A program made the translations under genes and the position numbers. Shown here piece by piece: positions 31,560 through 44,272 of a stretch of 60,000 nucleotides of DNA. Under the pieces are notes generated by a model. That model searched no databases. It saw only the letters and a list, made by a program, of their open reading frames with translations, and was not told the DNA's origin. Numbering within the stretch: the stretch's first letter is position 1; each line of letters begins with the position of its first letter. Origin of the DNA: Adiantum capillus-veneris (taxonomy: Eukaryota > Streptophyta > Polypodiopsida > Polypodiales > Pteridaceae). Where the stretch lies: contig CM043944.1 in the NCBI GenBank assembly GCA_014529385.2, forward strand, positions 48,712,768 through 48,772,767, given 5' to 3'.

Positions 31560-32410
31560 TCTCTAAACACAAGAATATGCACAAAAGTGGACGAGGCTCC
31601 TTACAAGATATGAATAATGCATTAGAAAAAGCATTTTGGGAGTCTTATTTTTGTGCTTACAAAGGCTATATTACTTGCATATATTATACCACTATCAGAA
31701 TAGATCTATGAAAAACATGTGATGCCTAATGTTGTGCCATCGATTCAGTACAAAGCTGTAGTTGACCATGTAGACAATGGTGCAACAAAGACTCGCAAAG
31801 GAAAGGTATGGAAAACCTTGGATGCAGTATTCAAGTGCTACAAATTGAACTCATGGACTGATGGCGACTATACAAAATTCCAAGAAGCTGTGGATACCTT
31901 CAAGACATTCATAAGTGCATGGACAAAATAACATATTACTCACTACATGGTATTGTAATTGGTTTGATGACATGATAATATTTTGAATTGCAAACACTCA
32001 TCCTTATAATGTCTGCATGCTTTGTGTGCAACACATTATCTGTAATCACATGCCTTGGTTTGCAAGGCAATATGGCAGCTTGAGTGTTTGGTCTACACAG
32101 GGCCTGGAAAAAACCCACTACCAAGCTCGTACTTATTAGTTCATTCACACTCGACATGGAGGTGGTGCGGACAAAGCAAATAGCCTAGAGGAGATACACC
32201 AATGGACGTATCAAAAACTAATGCACATGTCACATTGCAAGGAACAATCAAACAAAGTCAGATTGGCCATGTGGTGGGATTAGCCAAAAAACGGTGAAGT
32301 ACGGAGATATGGGAGTTATCATCTGCAGCTAGATAGACAACATGCAGATTGGTGGCTACAAAAACAACGTATGGGAAGGGTTTGGACAACACCATTGCAA
32401 GTTATTCCAT
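31560..32410 (+). pseudogene. Decayed transposon-type ORF in block H
   Basis: A coding-like frame at about 31720-31931 (KVWKTLDAVFKCYKL, FKTFISAWTK) is followed, in another frame, by FARQYGSLSVWSTQGLEK, HYQAR, HTRHGGG and SLEEIHQWTYQKLMH (about 31955-32250), then WW-containing remnants to 32410. The series of aromatic and QGLEK-like words recalls the C-terminal region of large uncharacterised transposon-borne proteins that I know mainly from animals. The resemblance is from memory and weak. Frameshifts and stops show it is dead. It occurs only in copy 2 here. Confidence 0.35.
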
Positions 32411-32969
32411 AACTCTCACCCATAGCAAGATCCAAACACCAAAATTAATGTATATAAAAGAATCGATGTAATTTCAGCTTTTTATATTGTGATTGACGGT
32501 TGCAACAAAATTAAAAATGTGGAAAGACATTGATACTCTATCATTTCAACTTTTCATAATGTGAATGATGGTTGCAACAAAAAAGTGCATTGCAAGACAC
32601 TGTTACATAAGCAATCTAACTTTGATGCATTAAAAAAATACTGGAAAATGCCAAATTACACTTGCAAGGTGGCTAGTGGAAAGGGCTAGAGATGCACAAC
32701 AAGTTGCTTGCCCTGCAGTGGGCTAACCTAAAGCTTGGAGGCATAATGAGAGAGCTAGTTTGGAAGTGTAACAAATCATCTGAGGCTGTAGAATGGAAAG
32801 AGGTACCAAAGTAATTTCACAACTATATAATTCACTGGTCCCCTTGGCTATCTAAGGCAGGAAGCATCCTTCTAGAACCTCTTTGGAGGGAGGTGGCCAC
32901 AAATTTCAATAACAAAGGACTACAACAGCTGGCCAGTTTTGAGATAAAAGCAACAGAAGCTAGAAAGGA

Positions 32970-33310
32970 ATGGACAAACTTGCCTTACAATTCCACCTGA
33001 TGGAGTTGAAAGATTGTTGGCCAATAGAGTTTTAGAAAGGCTTGATAGCTATAATTGGCTACCAGATTGTTTTGAGTGGAAGGCATGGTGATGGCCCATG
33101 AACAATCATTTCCTAAAATTGCAAACCAAGGCCGTATACAAAACCCTCATGGTCTCACCAGATTGGTTTCTTTCCTTGAACAAACAATGGGGTAATAAAT
33201 GCCCGGAATCAAGATGGAGGTCAATTGTGTTTGTGTGGACCTCACATGTAGAACAAAAATTGGAGTTTTCCATGGATAAGTGCCTACCTCAAGGAAAAAA
33301 ATGATCTTGT
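32970..33310 (+). pseudogene. LINE-like RT C-terminal remnant in block E, copy 2
   Basis: Homologous to 7290-7640 with the same word order (AVYKTLM, LNKQWGNK, RWRSI, VEQKLEF). The nearby upstream frame reads IPPDGVERLLANRVLERL, which supports a former coding region. Catalytic motifs are absent. Confidence 0.35.
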
Positions 33311-33825
33311 ATGGTATGTAATTTTGTCTTGGACTGGAAAGGAAGAATGAGGGGCAATGGAAAAATTTCCGAAAAGTGGATGTGGCCGAGTTTGGGATGT
33401 AGAGGGCAAAAAGTGCTGAGAAAGAAAAAATTGTCAGAGAGTGCCCTTTTGATGCCAGAGATCATTCTTTGCAATGGTGGAACTACACTGTTGTTGGAGA
33501 CAATGTTGGAAAAAGGAGAAATATCCAAGCTCCCATCTTTCCAAAGATAACTACAGAGAACCACATGTAGCCCCTGTACTCCGTGTGTAACTAACTTCCA
33601 TAACAACAAGCTCCCACTCACTGTGTAGCTAGTTGCCAATACTCCTTGTAATACTTACAAAAGTAAATGAATGTGATCTTGGAAAGTTCTTGTGTTGATC
33701 TACATCAATTTTTTATTTTATTTTATATTGTGGTTTCATCAGGGGGTGCAAACATTGTTCTTAATGTGCAGGTGATAGATTTACCCTCAAGTGGTATGTA
33801 AGTGCTTGCCTAGGTATTGTTAGTG

Positions 33826-34110
33826 CTTGTCAAGTAGCCCATAAGTACTTGTCAAATTGGTCTTAAAGTGCTTGTCTTAATACTAAAAGTTCTTGAAAAG
33901 TGATCTTAAAGTGCTTTGCAAGTGGTCTAAAGGTGCTTGTCTAGTGGTCTCAAGTGCTAACCATGTGATTAGAAAGTGCGTCTTCAATGACCAAAAAATG
34001 CTTTTCAAGTGGTCAGAAAGTTATCACCAAGTGGTTGTGAAGTGGGTTAATTGTGCTTCCGAGTGGTTCACATTGCTCTCCAAGTGTCTTGAAAGTACCC
34101 ATATGTAGTG
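33826..34110. repeat. Degenerate short repeats around AAGTGCTTGTCAAGT
   Basis: Words such as AAGTGCTTGTC, CAAGTGGTCT and AAAGTGCTT recur roughly every 20-30 bp. This looks like an old minisatellite. It occupies the junction between copies 2 and 3. Confidence 0.5.
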
Positions 34111-34600
34111 CATAGGTGGTAGACACTGTTGTCAAAGAGATGGATGTGTTAGGGGAGTGCTTCAAAGTTAGAATTTACAAGTTCTTCTCTGGGGGCAGGT
34201 AATTATAGATTTGTTCAATATACATCATTCAAATTCTATAGGTCTCATAATGGCTTCAAAAATATATATTCAGTACTCAAAAAGTGCAAGGACAATCTAG
34301 AGAGAAAAGGGAAAACAAGCAAAGAAAAACACAAATGTATCAAGGTGCACTGGTTTATGGACACAAAAAGTCTTTTGACTTTCCACTTATTTCCTCCTTT
34401 TTTTTTCAAAACTCACGAACATTATATTAGTAGCACAAAATAATTACAAATACTAGTCATCCTCATGGCGAGCCATGATATCTTCTAGCAGACACTAGTA
34501 CATTGGCTTACAAGGGGGCCACCCCATGACACTAATGAGAAGCCAAAGACATATCCTTACCCACATAGTTTCGCTAATGCTGCAATCACCACCATGTCCC
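34111..34600. other. Unit junction sequence, no gene seen
   Basis: A/T-rich sequence between the degenerate repeat and the first base of block A. Nothing recognised. Its equivalent in front of copy 1 would lie outside the window. Confidence 0.45.
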
Positions 34601-34601
34601 A

Positions 34602-34948
34602 CTCTTTTCAATTTCTCCTTTTCTCAATGGCAATAGTTGCTACCTTGATTTCTTGAATAATCTCCATAAATCTTGTTGTTTCAATGCGAGTCTCAAACAG
34701 TCGACCGTTCCTGGCCTTCCAAACGTGGAAAAGTAACAAAAGCTGACGATTTGAGTACTTATGAGGAGTGGTTGGCTTGTGACCACCTTCCTCCCTAGAA
34801 AAAGATCGTTCTTGTAGAACCCAATCTTCCATGTCTTTTGAATCCACTTGCAAATCTTCCTTGCCAATCCACATATCCTCGGATAGAACACGTGAGGGAG
34901 GTTCTCACTTGCAGATCTGTATTGGGTCTTTTCATTTCCTAAACTCAC
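34602..34948 (-). pseudogene. LINE-like RT C-terminal remnant, copy 3
   Basis: The best-preserved version of the remnant at 1-335. The minus strand reads SENLPHVFYPRICGLARKI in one frame and LLFHVWKARNGRLFETRIE in another, so at least one frameshift is present. The W-K-A-R-N motif is the strongest clue to a plant LINE. Confidence 0.42.
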
Positions 34949-35204
34949 CCTTTACTTATGCACTTAGGATGTTTTGAAAGGCTATTTAACTTTCCAAGAT
35001 TGGAGAGACCTAATTCAACAACTCATATACACTAGGATCGCCTTCCACCAGGCACATCGGAAACCCGATGCATTGCACCATGTGGGAGTAGATAAAAACA
35101 GGGGCTTGTCATCCAAAATCATGTGGGTATCATCACACCCGTTGGACGTAATTTTTTGGCAAGCATTATTCCGCGACCATTTTTTTACTTCTTCTTCATC
35201 CCCT

Positions 35205-35205
<1 letters not shown>

Positions 35206-35269
<64 letters not shown>
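35206..35269. repeat. (CT)n(AC)n microsatellite, copy 3
   Basis: Ortholog of 605-718, about half its length. Confidence 0.96.
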
Positions 35270-35270
<1 letters not shown>

Positions 35271-35830
35271 TGGCAATGAAACATCCATGATTTACAAATA
35301 ACTCTCTCTCTCTTTTTCCTCTCTCATGTACACTCATACAAGCACATAAATGCACTTGAACCATTGCACATGTAGTCTTCTCAAACGTCATGATATATGT
35401 TGGGCAACAAGCTTAACCACCAGCATGATAAGTGTATCTTTATTACATCACACTTGTGTGAACTCATTCACATGCACACTTGTATACAAACATGAAAAAT
35501 ATACCCAGATCAAAGCACACACACTCTTTTCAACATCATGATATACATCTTGCAACAAGATTGCCATTAAGCGAACAATGTTACATGCATAAAAATTGTT
35601 TGCAACAAGCCAATTTCAACAGTTAACATTCCATAAGAATCCAATTCAACTTTGAACAACATGTAAAGACTGCAATAACAAAACCACATAGACTAATATT
35701 AAAAGGGTTGAAAGTACACATCTTAAAACAACAACTATAATAAGATAGATATGGAACAAAAAGAACAATACAATATGATCATATGGTGCCAAGAGCTTAT
35801 TTCTCTAACATTAGCGAGGAAAGGTGAAAT

Positions 35831-36316
35831 CTAGTTTTCATTATTGTTAGTGTCATTTTTCTCATTTGTGGCTTTGTTGTTGTCATCGTTGGCTCCATTG
35901 GCTTGTCCTCGCATAGCAATGTATGTAATCCACACTTCTACCCAAGCCTCCACATGTTGTTCGAAGGTTGCACACTCTAGTGCAGTGTGAAAACCATGTT
36001 CCCCCCGAATCATCATTGCATTGTTGGCAAGAGCGGAAACTTGCTCAATATCCCCTTCGATCGGATGTGCATTGAAATCAAGGCCGTGTATGGCATTGAA
36101 TATGGGTATTGTGGCATCATTGACTGCACGAAAAGTCTCTGTGTAATTGTGTGCACTCTGTGTTGTGGATAAATCATTCATAGCATACACATTATTGAGA
36201 ATATAATTAGCATGCACATTGTTGATGGGGTCAACGTGGGGGGTGATTGAACACCTGAGGGCCATGCCGCATTGTCTGGGTAGCACACACTGATTGTGTT
36301 GTCCACGATTTCCCCT
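35831..36316 (-). CDS. Exon-like ORF of unknown function, copy 3
   Basis: 161 codons plus stop, with the same splice-acceptor context (CTCATTCAG) and exactly the same length as 1294-1779. Several residues differ, for example within ITPHVDPINN-flanking and C-terminal positions, yet no stop or indel has appeared. Function unknown. Confidence 0.4.
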   Translation of the reverse strand, partial: RGNRGQHNQCVLPRQCGMALRCSITPHVDPINNVHANYILNNVYAMNDLSTTQSAHNYTETFRAVNDATIPIFNAIHGLDFNAHPIEGDIEQVSALANNAMMIRGEHGFHTALECATFEQHVEAWVEVWITYIAMRGQANGANDDNNKATNEKNDTNNNEN

Positions 36317-36594
36317 CTGAATGAGAGAAAACTAAAGGACTAGCTTTTTAAAAAAAAACTTAGAGAAATTTGCAAATGAATGAATGAATGAAACTATTGT
36401 TTTTTCGGCTATTTATGGAGAACCCCAAGTGGCTTTAATTCAAAGATCATTCACACCAGTCCTCCATAATATTTGTCGATAAAATAGTAGCCGATAGAGC
36501 GGTTGACCATGGCTTGGCCAACATAGAACTACAGTTGGAGGTCTACTTGGAGGAGAAGTAGATGAAACAATCAACTCTGGTGATGTCATAAATG

Positions 36595-37520
36595 CGATGG
36601 AGGTCGTCGTGATTGTGTTGAAGGTGATACTTCACCCACATGAAGAGTCAATCCTAGACCACTTGGAAGCTGCTGTTGCGGTTGAACACCTGCCAAAAAT
36701 AAATTTCCATCCCAATCAATGTTGATGCAATGTCATTGTAGACATTTGCACTCCATTTCCAAGCCACCATATCCTAGAAGACAATCCAAAATTGCATCCC
36801 CAACCTTTTTGAAGGTACCTAACAACCACCTCTTTATGATGGCACATACATTAGCGGACATTTCAATGGAAAAACTGAGCATAGAAGTGTCCTCCTCAAC
36901 TTACCGAGCAAAGACCTTGCTCTTCACCACTCCAAGCCCAAACAATGCTCTAAGGGAATCTAGCATCCATGTCAGGTCCCATAGTGGCTCTCAAATCATG
37001 TCACTACTATCAAACTCGAACCCATTATTGTATGTTGCAACATCTCCTGCTTGACAATCATATGGAATCACTGGAAGCCCTTCAATTTTATGTGTGAACA
37101 TGACCAACAGCAAGGTCTTGACCTACACTATGGTTACTGTTTAAAACAAAAACACACCAATATCTATCGACCATGAAATTTGTGGAGAAATGGTTGAGAA
37201 CTTACCGGATCCATGAAGTCATCTATCACAGCGTATGTGTGTGATGCCAACCAGAGAAAAATGGTGCAAAGACTACAAAAATCACACAAGCGGACCTCCT
37301 TGGTGATGAGTGTCAAGTGGTCTTCTCAGCACGCCACGTCAACTTTGTAGCTATATAGTGAACACATTGGCAACAACTTGGTAGAGAATACATTCCATTG
37401 GGCTATTCCACAATAACGGAATCAAGTTTGGAGTGTGTGGGAAGGTATGCCCACACAAGCCGTCTCCCTCCAAGACGCTGATCACGCTCCATTTTGTCGG
37501 AGTGAGAGAGACCCAATCAT
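36595..37520 (-). pseudogene. Spliced gene remnant, copy 3
   Basis: Donor GTAAGT at 37205-37200, 83-bp intron 37205-37123, exon c from 37122 to the shared TGA. Exon b has lost about 35 bp around 37340 and carries an early TGA at the same codon as copy 2. Dead, but with intact splice signals. Confidence 0.5.
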
Positions 37521-38431
37521 TGAGTGCTTACCAAGTTCAAAATTGAAATTAGATGCCAAAGTGTCATAAACTCACTCAAAATTGTTTTTTGGATCCATGA
37601 GTGCCTTTCATAGATGGTATAGACCAGCAAGTACTCTGAGATGTACTAGGACTAATCCAACATTTGTAATTCTTTCCATTTTTTGCGTCAGAGTGAGCCA
37701 AAACTTTGTCACAAGCAATATCTAATCAAATGTTTTTTTTCAGCAAAACTCACAATTGTGAGTGATTGTATTAGATTTATGCATGAAATTTTTCCAATTT
37801 AAAAGTATCCCCAACAAATCCTCAGTTGGAAGTCATATGGATTGACATTGTGTTCGATGTTTCATTATTTAGATGAGTGTGCACTATCAATGGGGTCAAG
37901 AGTGGATCATGATAGTTAATTGAAACCAAAGGGAGGATCGCTTGCATGAATTGCTTGAAAATGATGAAAAATGAAGCCAATTTTGAATTGGAGAATTTGT
38001 GCACATTTTCATTTCATTTCAACATGTGTGCTCAAGAAATTATCAACAAGAGGATTTCGATGCCAAAACAAGTGTACTTAATGAATTTCTTACAATTTGT
38101 GTCGTAATGGATGCAAACCAAATCAAATGTGGTGTTTCAAAATGATAACGTATGCATGGTATGTGTATTTTTTGATTGGTGCAGCCTTAAAATGCATATT
38201 TGCTTGATTAAGAATGATGTAAGTTAATTAAGCATCCCACATTTGATTGAAAATTGATTTAAAGAACAATGTCCCAAGCCCTCTCTCTCGCAGTTTACAA
38301 ACTTTTGCACCCTTCTTTTTTGTGGAAAACTCTCAAATAAACTAAAGAAATAAAAATAAAACGCCTCTCCCCATTTTACAATTGTCGCCTACCTCGCCCA
38401 CTTGCCGTGCAGGTCTGGATTGGCATTCGCA

Positions 38432-38456
38432 ACACACACACACACACACACACACA
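38432..38456. repeat. AC microsatellite, locus 1, copy 3
   Basis: About 12 AC units at the locus that has about 39 units in copy 1. Confidence 0.93.
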
Positions 38457-39789
38457 ATTTATTGAATCCCATGAATTACACCCTGACTCCTGAGTTCCAG
38501 CTCTCTTTCGCTGCTTGAGTGAGGCTCTCTCTCTTTGTCGCCAACTCGTCCACACAAGCTGCCAACAAATGGCCCATTTTCTCTCGCATACAATGGTCCC
38601 ACCCATGCCACTTATGGCGCATCATACAACACACACACACACACACACCACTTCAATTGCTTGGTTGCTTTTTGCTTCCACTTGTTGACCCTACCTTCAC
38701 GCACACACACAGCCGCTGGCTTGGTTGGCAAGGCCATCATGCCTTCAAGGCACTAGTTCGCCCCACACACACACGGGCACACACGCACACATGATGCCCT
38801 GCCCCACTGCTCGGCTGCCGTTCTTGCCACACAACCCACCTCTGTAAGATGACCACAAGCACACACACACACATGATGTTGTGATACAAAGCCAGAGATG
38901 CCCATGCCCCATAATCATAGGCTCATAGCCCAGTCTTGTGATGTACCCCGTCGACTTGCCTTGTCAGCCTTGAGTGGTGCTCCTTGCGAGTCACGCAAAA
39001 ACACACACTAGGTGTGTACCTTATCAACCGCACGCAGACTCGCAGAGGTTCCTACTTGCCTGGACCCCATGTACCGTGCATGCATTGTCCACCATCCAAC
39101 TTCATCGGGTTTCAGAGGTGCTCGCTTACGAGGCTACAAACACGAGCACCATTCTCGGAATCTCTTTGTCGCGACTCTCGACTCGTGCATTGCCTCAGTG
39201 CCTCACCTTGCAGATCGGCCTTTTTGACACCTTAGGCAGAAAAACAACTAAAACAACTTGCAAATGAATGAATAGATGAAACTAGTGTTTTTTTGGCTAT
39301 TTATGGAGAACCCCAAGTGGCTTTACTTCAAAGATCATTCACACCATGTCCTCCATAATATTTGTAGATAAAATAAAGGGGAAAAAAACATCACCAAAAG
39401 ACTAACCACGTTTGATAGACTTGCCTTCAAAAATTAAAAAATAGTTACAAAAATCAAAACATAATGGCAAGCACATAGCACATGATGCTTATCACAAATT
39501 AAAACATAGTATAAACAACCAATAAGTTTTGGTGTACCATTACAGAGAGTATAAGTTCATATGGAATAATCAATACAAGTGAAGATTTAGGTTCTCGATC
39601 GTTGGAATTCCTATGGCAATTGCGCTACTGGGACGTGTGCAGTTGGGGGACCCCATGGGTAGTGTGGTAAATAGTAGCCGATAGAGCGGTTGACCATGGC
39701 TTGTTGACCATGGCTTGGCCAACATAGAACTACAACTGGAGGTCTACTTGGAGGAGAAGCAGATGAAACAATCAACTCTGGTGACATGA

Positions 39790-40740
39790 TAAACGCGATG
39801 GAGGTCGCCGTGATTGTGTTGAATGTGATACTTCACCCACATGAAGAGTCAATCCTAGACCACTAGGAAGCTGCTGTTGCGGTTTAACACCTGCCAAAAA
39901 TAAATTTCCATCCCAATCAATGTTGATGCAATGTCATTGTAGACATTTGCACTCCATTTCCAAGCCACCATATCCTAGAAGACAATCCAAAATTGCATCC
40001 CCAACCTTTGTGAAGGTACCTAACAACCACCTCTTTATGATGGCACAAACATTAGCGGACATTTCAATGAAAAAACTGAGCTTAGAAGTGTCCTCCTCAA
40101 GTTACCAAGAAAAGAACTTTCTCTTCACCACTCCAAGCCAAAACAATGCTCTAAGGGAATCTAGCATCCATGTCAGGTCCCGTAGTGGCTCTCAAATCAT
40201 GTCACTACTATCAAACTCGAACCCATCATTGTCTGTTGCCACATCTCCTGCCTGACAATCATATGGAATCACTGGAAACCCTTCAATTTTATGTCTGAAC
40301 ATGACCAACATCAAGGTCTCGACCTACACTATGGTTACTGTTTAAAACAAAAACACACCAATATCTATCGACCATGAAATTTGTGGATAAATGGTTGAGA
40401 ACTTACCGGATCCGTGAAGTCATCTATCACAGCGTATGTGTGTGATGCCATCCAAAGAAAAATGGTGCAAAGGCTACAAAAATCACACAAGCGGGCCTCC
40501 TTGGTGATGAGTGTCAAGTGGTCTTCTTGGCACGCCACGAATATTGCACCATCTGGTAGTAAAAACTTTGTAGCTATACGGTGAACACATTGGCAATGAC
40601 CTTGGTAGAGAATACATTCCATTGGGCTATTCCACAATAACGTCTTCAAGTTTGGAGTGTGTGGGAAGGTATGCCCACACAAGCCGTCTCCCTCCAAGCC
40701 ATTGATCACGCTCCATTTTGCCGGAGTGAGAGAGACCCAA
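39790..40740 (-). pseudogene. Spliced gene remnant, copy 4 (best preserved)
   Basis: Exon b is open from about 40730 to 40407. Donor GTAAGT at 40406-40401, 83-bp intron 40406-40324, exon c 40323-40192 (43 codons, then TGA). The exons join in phase 0, DFTDP followed by VETLMLVMF. The codon that is TGA in copies 2 and 3 is CAA here. The second donor has changed from GTAAGTTG to GTAACTTG. This is the copy to use when trying to identify the parent gene. No domain is recognised. Confidence 0.52.
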
Positions 40741-41655
40741 TCATTGAGTGCTTACCAAGTTCAAAATTGAAATTAGATGCCAAAGTGTCATAAACTCACT
40801 CAAAATTGTTTTTTGGATCCATGAGCGCCTTTCATAGATGGTATAGATCAACAAGTACTCTGAGATGTACTAGGACTACTCCAACATTTGTAATCCTTTC
40901 CATTTTTGCATCAGAGTGAGCCAAAACTTTGTCACAAGCAATATCTAATCAAATGTTTTTTTTCTGCAAAACTGATAATTGTGAGTGATTGTATTAGATT
41001 TATGCATGAAATTTTTCCAATTTAAAAGTATCCCCAAGAAATCCTCAGTTGGAAGTCATATGGATTGACATTGTGTTCAATGTTTCATTATTTAGATGAG
41101 TGTGCACTATCAATGGGGTCAAGAGTGGATCATGATAGTTAATTGAAACCAAAGGGAGGATCGCTTGCATGAATTGCTTGAAAATGATGAAAAATGAAGC
41201 CAATTCTGAATTGGAGAATTTGTGCACATCTTCATTTCATTTCAACATGTGTGCTCAAGAAATTATCAACAAGAGGATTTCGATGCCAAAACAAGTGTAC
41301 TTAATGAATTTCTTACAATTTGTGTCGTAATGGATGCAAACCAAATCAAATGTGGCGTTTCAAAATGATAACGTATGCATGGTATCTGTATTTTTTGATT
41401 AGTGCAGCCTTAAAATGCATATTTTCTTGATTAAGAATGATGATAAGTTAATTAAGCATCCCACATTTGATTGAAAATTGATTTAAAGAACATTGTCCCA
41501 AGCCCTCTCTCTTGCAGTTCACAAAATTTTGCACCCTTCTTTGTTGTGGAAAACACTTAAATAAACTAAAAAAATAAAAATAAAACACCTCTCCCCATTT
41601 TACTATTGTCGCCTACCTCGCCCACTTGCCCTGCAGGTCTGGATTGGCATTCGCA

Positions 41656-41680
41656 ACACACACACACACACACACACACT
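41656..41680. repeat. AC microsatellite, locus 1, copy 4
   Basis: About 12 AC units, as in copy 3. Confidence 0.93.
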
Positions 41681-43118
41681 TTATTGAATCCCATGAATTA
41701 CACCCTGACTCCTGAGTTCCAGCTCTCTTTCGCTGCTTCAGTGAGGCTCTCTCTCTTTGTCGCCAACTCGTCCACACAAGCTGCCAAAAAATGGCCCATT
41801 TTTTCTTGCATACACTGGTCCCACCCATGCCACTTATGGCGCATCATACAAAACACAGACACACACACACACACACACACCACTTCAATTGCTTGGTTGC
41901 TTTTTGCTGCCACTTGCTGACCCTACCTTCACGCACACACACAGTCGCTGGGTTGGTTGGCAAGGCCATCATGCCTTCAAGGCACTAGTTCGCCCCACAC
42001 ACACACACGGGCACACACGCACACATGATGCCCTGCCCCACTGCTCGGCTGCAGTTCTTGCCACACAACCCACCTCTGTAGCATGACCACAAGCACACAC
42101 ACACATGATGTTGTGCTGCAAAACCGGAGATGCCCATGCCCCATTATCATAGGCTCGTAGCCCATCCTTGTGATGTACCCCGCCGACTTGCCTTGTCAGC
42201 CTTGAGTGGTGCTCCTTGAGAGTCACCCAAAAACACAGAGTAGGTGTCTCCCTTATCAACCGCACGCAGACTGATAGAGGTGCCTACTTGTCTGGACCCC
42301 ATGTACCGTGCATGCATTGGCCACCATCCAACTTCATCGGGTTTCTGAGTTGCTCGCTTACGAGGCTACAAACACGAGCGCCATTCTCGAAATCTCTTTG
42401 TCGCGACTCTCGACTCGTGCATTGCCTCAATGCCTCACCTTGCAGATCCACCTTATTGACACCTCAGTCAGAAAAACAACTAAGATAAAATTAAAATCTC
42501 CCCAATTTCTTTGTAAAGAAAAAATGGTTTTAAAAGAAGTTCCCACCCAACTTTCACAAACTCACCCACACCTTCTCCTTCCCTCTCTCGGCCCGCCAAA
42601 CTTGTCTTTGCAGCCAAAAGGTCCACATAGACTAAGCTCTTTGTCACTCAATTCTCCCTTCATGACCATATCTTGACCAACAAAATTTTGCCCAAAAATT
42701 TAATTGAAATCATGGCATGTAGCATCCGTTAATTATCGTCCACATATGTATAGTTTTGGTCATTGATGAATGCCTAAAATTAAAGATTTTCACTTTATGG
42801 AAGCACCCTCTCTCTTTTGTATGAATGGTCTACCGAGATTGAAGTTTCTTTGCATGGATTGCATTAAAACGTTTGGGGTTGTGGCGAAACATGACGTTTT
42901 AGTGCTTGTATAATCAATGCAAAATCCTCAAGTAGCATTAACACTGAGCATATTTTTTGAGAAGGAGCTAGCTTATGACAAAACAATGAGGATTATTTTG
43001 ACCACTCTTGAAGCATTGGTGGATTATGAGTGATGCATGGATTGGGATATTTTGTGCTTGAACGATTGCTTGAGGTATCTTTTACTGATTAGTATGAATG
43101 CAAAATGATTTCATGACA

Positions 43119-43367
43119 CTAATGGTTGAGATTCATTTTGAATGGGTACGATGAATGGCCTTGCTTGAGCAACTGAGAGAGATGAATAGTCACTTCATCA
43201 ATTGATATGTATGCCATATTTGCTAGTTTAAGAGCTACCATGCTAATGTGATCATTTCCATGCATCAACAAACTATATTGGACATATTTATTCGGCTTAG
43301 GCATGGTTAAGTGCTCGATTTTCACGATTTTCATTGCCCAAAATGGATAATTCTTTTGGGCATGCAT
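43119..43367 (-). CDS. 82-codon hypothetical ORF, copy 4
   Basis: Same length as 5717-5965 and 24387-24635, with scattered substitutions. Function unknown. Confidence 0.2.
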   Translation of the reverse strand: MHAQKNYPFWAMKIVKIEHLTMPKPNKYVQYSLLMHGNDHISMVALKLANMAYISIDEVTIHLSQLLKQGHSSYPFKMNLNH

Positions 43368-43804
43368 ATGTCTTCATTTTGGAGAGCTACATTGATATAT
43401 TTTTCGTGCTTGGTTAAGACTGTGCACTAATATTTGGTCTTGGCATTGCTTGAAGAATGATCAATGCTTGATTTGATTTCAAAATCCTTGCATATCACTA
43501 GACATTGAGCTTGTTCAAAGGGCCATAAAACAACACTTTTGGTTTATGATTGATTTCTTTTTGAAGGGATAATTGGTAGGTTGGGAGAACTTTGATGTTC
43601 TGTCTCGTTATTGAGTTTAAGAGCCATTACATTTTTTCATTATGAGCTGAATTTTCTTCTCTAACTCAAATGTGTTTTTCAAAATGCATCGATTTCTTAT
43701 GGGTTTTCCAAAATGCAACAAAAATGAGCTAACCGACTCATAATCAATCAAAAAGAGAGTGTTACTTGTCATAAAATTTTGTTGAGAACTCTCTCATCTT
43801 TCTG

Positions 43805-44000
43805 TTATGTATGCCATATGTGCTATATAAGAGAATGGTTGAGAGCTTCACTTTTCAAAATACCATTGACATTGCATTGAGGCTTGGTTGGGACTTTGTG
43901 CTATATGTGCTATATGTATGCCATATGTGCTATATAAGAGCATGGTTGAGAGCTTCACTTTTGAAAATACCATTGACATTGCATTGAGGCTTGGTCGGGA
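43805..44000. repeat. Local direct duplication of about 113 bp in copy 4
   Basis: The stretch ATGCCATATGTGCTATATAA...GGCTTGGT occurs twice in a row, joined by a short ATATGTGCT repeat. Copies 1 and 2 have it once (about 6407 and 29105). Confidence 0.85.
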
Positions 44001-44272
44001 ATTGGTGCTTAAACTTAGCATTGCTTTTGCATTTGCTTGATTTTTAAAGTAAAATCATTGCATAGCACTAAATTAGGCTTATTGAATGACCAGGGGATAG
44101 CAATAAATTTCGGGTTTGTGGGTTCTCATGCATTTTTTTAGTGCTTGTATTGAATGATCAAATGCTTAAGAGCACTAATGGTTGAGTTGTTTTGAAGGAA
44201 TGTGGCAAGGTTGAGGTTCCATTGATCCAAGGGGAGGTGGCATTGCAATATATTGCAAAACTTGGCTATTAA

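Larger units (their letters stand above)
16909..34600. repeat. Long backbone unit, copy 2 (interrupted)
   Basis: Starts in the middle of block B (16909-17947), is cut by the copia element, resumes with block C (22077-24812), is cut by the 4139-bp element, then continues as D (28957-29600), G (29600-31040), H (31040-32583), E (32585-33825) and a tail (33826-34600). It is the only copy here that shows the full D-G-H-E order. The H part is missing from copy 4 and both G and H are missing from copy 1. Confidence 0.82.
34601..39245. repeat. Long backbone unit, copy 3 (truncated)
   Basis: Block A (34602-36480), block B (from 36482, lacking about 300 bp present at 1947-2243 of copy 1) and block C up to 39240. 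It then jumps back to the end of block A, which starts copy 4. The junction near 39240-39250 has short A-rich microhomology (AAACAAC / AAACTTGCAAATG). Confidence 0.82.
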
